From Devosia algicola (GTDB taxonomy: Bacteria; Pseudomonadota; Alphaproteobacteria; Rhizobiales; Devosiaceae): a stretch of 64,000 bases of DNA. Shown here piece after piece: positions 62,939 to 64,000 of this stretch. A program made the position numbers and the translations under genes. Where the stretch lies: the NCBI RefSeq assembly GCF_028816455.1, contig NZ_CP118246.1, forward strand, positions 2,556,501 to 2,620,500, written 5' to 3'. The notes beneath the pieces were generated by a model. The model was not told the DNA's origin, searched no databases, and was given only the letters and a program-made list of their open reading frames with translations. The first letter of the stretch is position 1; every line of letters begins with the position of its first letter.

Positions 62939-63943
62939 CTAGCCGGCCAGGCCGTGTGCCTCGACCAGCGTTTCCAGTTCCGTCACCGGTCGCGCCCCGA
63001 TATGGCTGATGACCTCGGACGCCGACAGGCACCCGGTTTTGAGCGCGCTTTCCAGATTTTGACCGCGCGCAATGGCCAGCAGGAATCCCGAAGCGAACAG
63101 ATCGCCGGCGCCAGTGGCGTCTTCGACTTTTTTGACCGGATAGGCCGGTACTGAAACCACTTCGCCATTATGGATCGCCATCGCACCGTCCGACCCCATG
63201 GTAACGGCGGCAAGTTCGGCGTCCTTGGCGATTTCGCGCACTGCCTCACCGAGATTGTCGGTTTGGTAGAGCGATTTCAATTCATGCACATTGGCAAATA
63301 CATAATCGATGGTCTTGGAACGGATGAGGTCAAGAAATTCATCCCGAAATCGGTCGACGCAAAATGGATCTGACAGTGTAAAGGCTGCAGCCTTTTCATG
63401 TTTGTGCGCATAATGGGCCGCGAGCACAAACGCCTTCTTGGCCTCCTGCGGATCCCACAGGAAACCTTCCATATAGGTTACTGTCGCTGCCCCGATCTCG
63501 TCTTCCTTGATGTCGGCTTCCGTCAATTGATGACAGGCACCCAGATAGGTGTTCATGGTGCGCTCGCCGTCGGGCGACACAAAAATCATTGAGCGCGCCG
63601 TCAACGCCCCGTTCAGCAGGCGGCTGGTGCCATAATGCACGCCGGTCGAATGCAGATCGGTTTCAAACACATCCCCCAGCGGGTCCTTGGCCACCTTGCC
63701 CACAAATGCCGCCCGCCCACCGAGCGAAGCGACACCAGCCGCCGTATTTGCCGCACTACCGCCCGAAATCTGATGTTTGTCCGCGGGCATCTTGTCGTAG
63801 AGATAGGCAGCGCGATCGGTATCGATCAAATGCATGATGCCTTCGCTCATGCCTTCGGCTTCCAGAAAGCCGGGCGGCAAAGGCGCAATGACATCAACTA
63901 TGGCGTTGCCGATGGTCAGGACATCAAAGCGGGTATCGGTCAT
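62939..63943 (-). CDS. PfkB-family carbohydrate/adenosine kinase
   Basis: 334-aa ribokinase-fold kinase. N-terminal GNAIVDVIAPLPPGFLE, glycine pair in QISGGSAANTAAGVASLGG, and C-terminal catalytic VEDATGAGDLFASGFLLAIA with the base aspartate. Adenosine-kinase-like members with this architecture are common in rhizobia; substrate not proven. Convergent with coaA, 22 bases apart. Confidence 0.9.
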   Translation of the reverse strand: MTDTRFDVLTIGNAIVDVIAPLPPGFLEAEGMSEGIMHLIDTDRAAYLYDKMPADKHQISGGSAANTAAGVASLGGRAAFVGKVAKDPLGDVFETDLHSTGVHYGTSRLLNGALTARSMIFVSPDGERTMNTYLGACHQLTEADIKEDEIGAATVTYMEGFLWDPQEAKKAFVLAAHYAHKHEKAAAFTLSDPFCVDRFRDEFLDLIRSKTIDYVFANVHELKSLYQTDNLGEAVREIAKDAELAAVTMGSDGAMAIHNGEVVSVPAYPVKKVEDATGAGDLFASGFLLAIARGQNLESALKTGCLSASEVISHIGARPVTELETLVEAHGLAG

Positions 63944-64000
63944 GCGCGCGATTCCGGGATAACATAACTCGGTTCGATGTACCCGATCGACTGCCGTGGC

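Noticed and set aside
1..64000. CRISPR array, prophage or insertion sequence
   Set aside because: No regularly spaced repeats, integrase or transposase motifs, or terminal inverted repeats with target duplications were seen.

Overview
The window looks like the replication-origin region of an alphaproteobacterial chromosome, most likely order Hyphomicrobiales and possibly near Devosia (genus is inference). The evidence is gene order: minus-strand parB-parA-rsmG-mnmG-mnmE-rho-hemJ-hemE and plus-strand maf-aroE-coaE-dnaQ diverge from a 437-base gap that carries three TTAA-N7-TTAA CtrA boxes, DnaA-box-like sequences and an AT-rich stretch. This is the hemE-side origin arrangement known from Caulobacter. 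Seven parS-like 16-mers flank it. No phage, insertion sequence or CRISPR was seen.

Layout. 0-8.6 kb: end of one ABC system, then a LacI-controlled sugar ABC operon with its own GH2 glycosidase. 8.7-12 kb: isocitrate lyase, a 75-aa partner and an acyl-responsive-type regulator. 12-18 kb: accessory genes (DMT exporter/LysR, DUF1127, AraC, YtkA-like protein, di-haem peroxidase). 18.5-23.7 kb: an amidohydrolase, a P450 and a four-domain adenylation/carrier/thioesterase/Ig-like protein, a possible small biosynthetic locus. 24-41 kb: conserved genes (L,D-transpeptidase-like protein, tRNA-Gly, cnoX-like, ubiH-like, glnK-amtB, ftsK, lolA, xthA, cenR-like, leuS, lptE, holA). 41-50 kb: segregation, tRNA modification, rho and haem genes, then oriC. 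50-64 kb: maf to dnaQ, secB, fxsA, Tim44, Smr, hslVU, the his operon with coaA, and a PfkB kinase.

The most striking feature is not a gene. About 35 single-base insertions break reading frames, and every one lies in the centre of an AGCT tetranucleotide whose context is GAGCT (or AGCTC): AGCT reads as AGGCT or AGCCT, and once each as AGACT and AGTCT. Deleting the extra base restores full-length essential proteins (Rho, FtsK, HemE, MnmG, HolA, HslU and others) at usual family lengths. A further nine frameshifts, mostly one-base deletions in homopolymers, have the ordinary look of long-read error. I therefore annotate these genes as intact proteins with a suspect base in the sequence. The motif-specific errors may be the footprint of a DNA modification at GAGCT sites.
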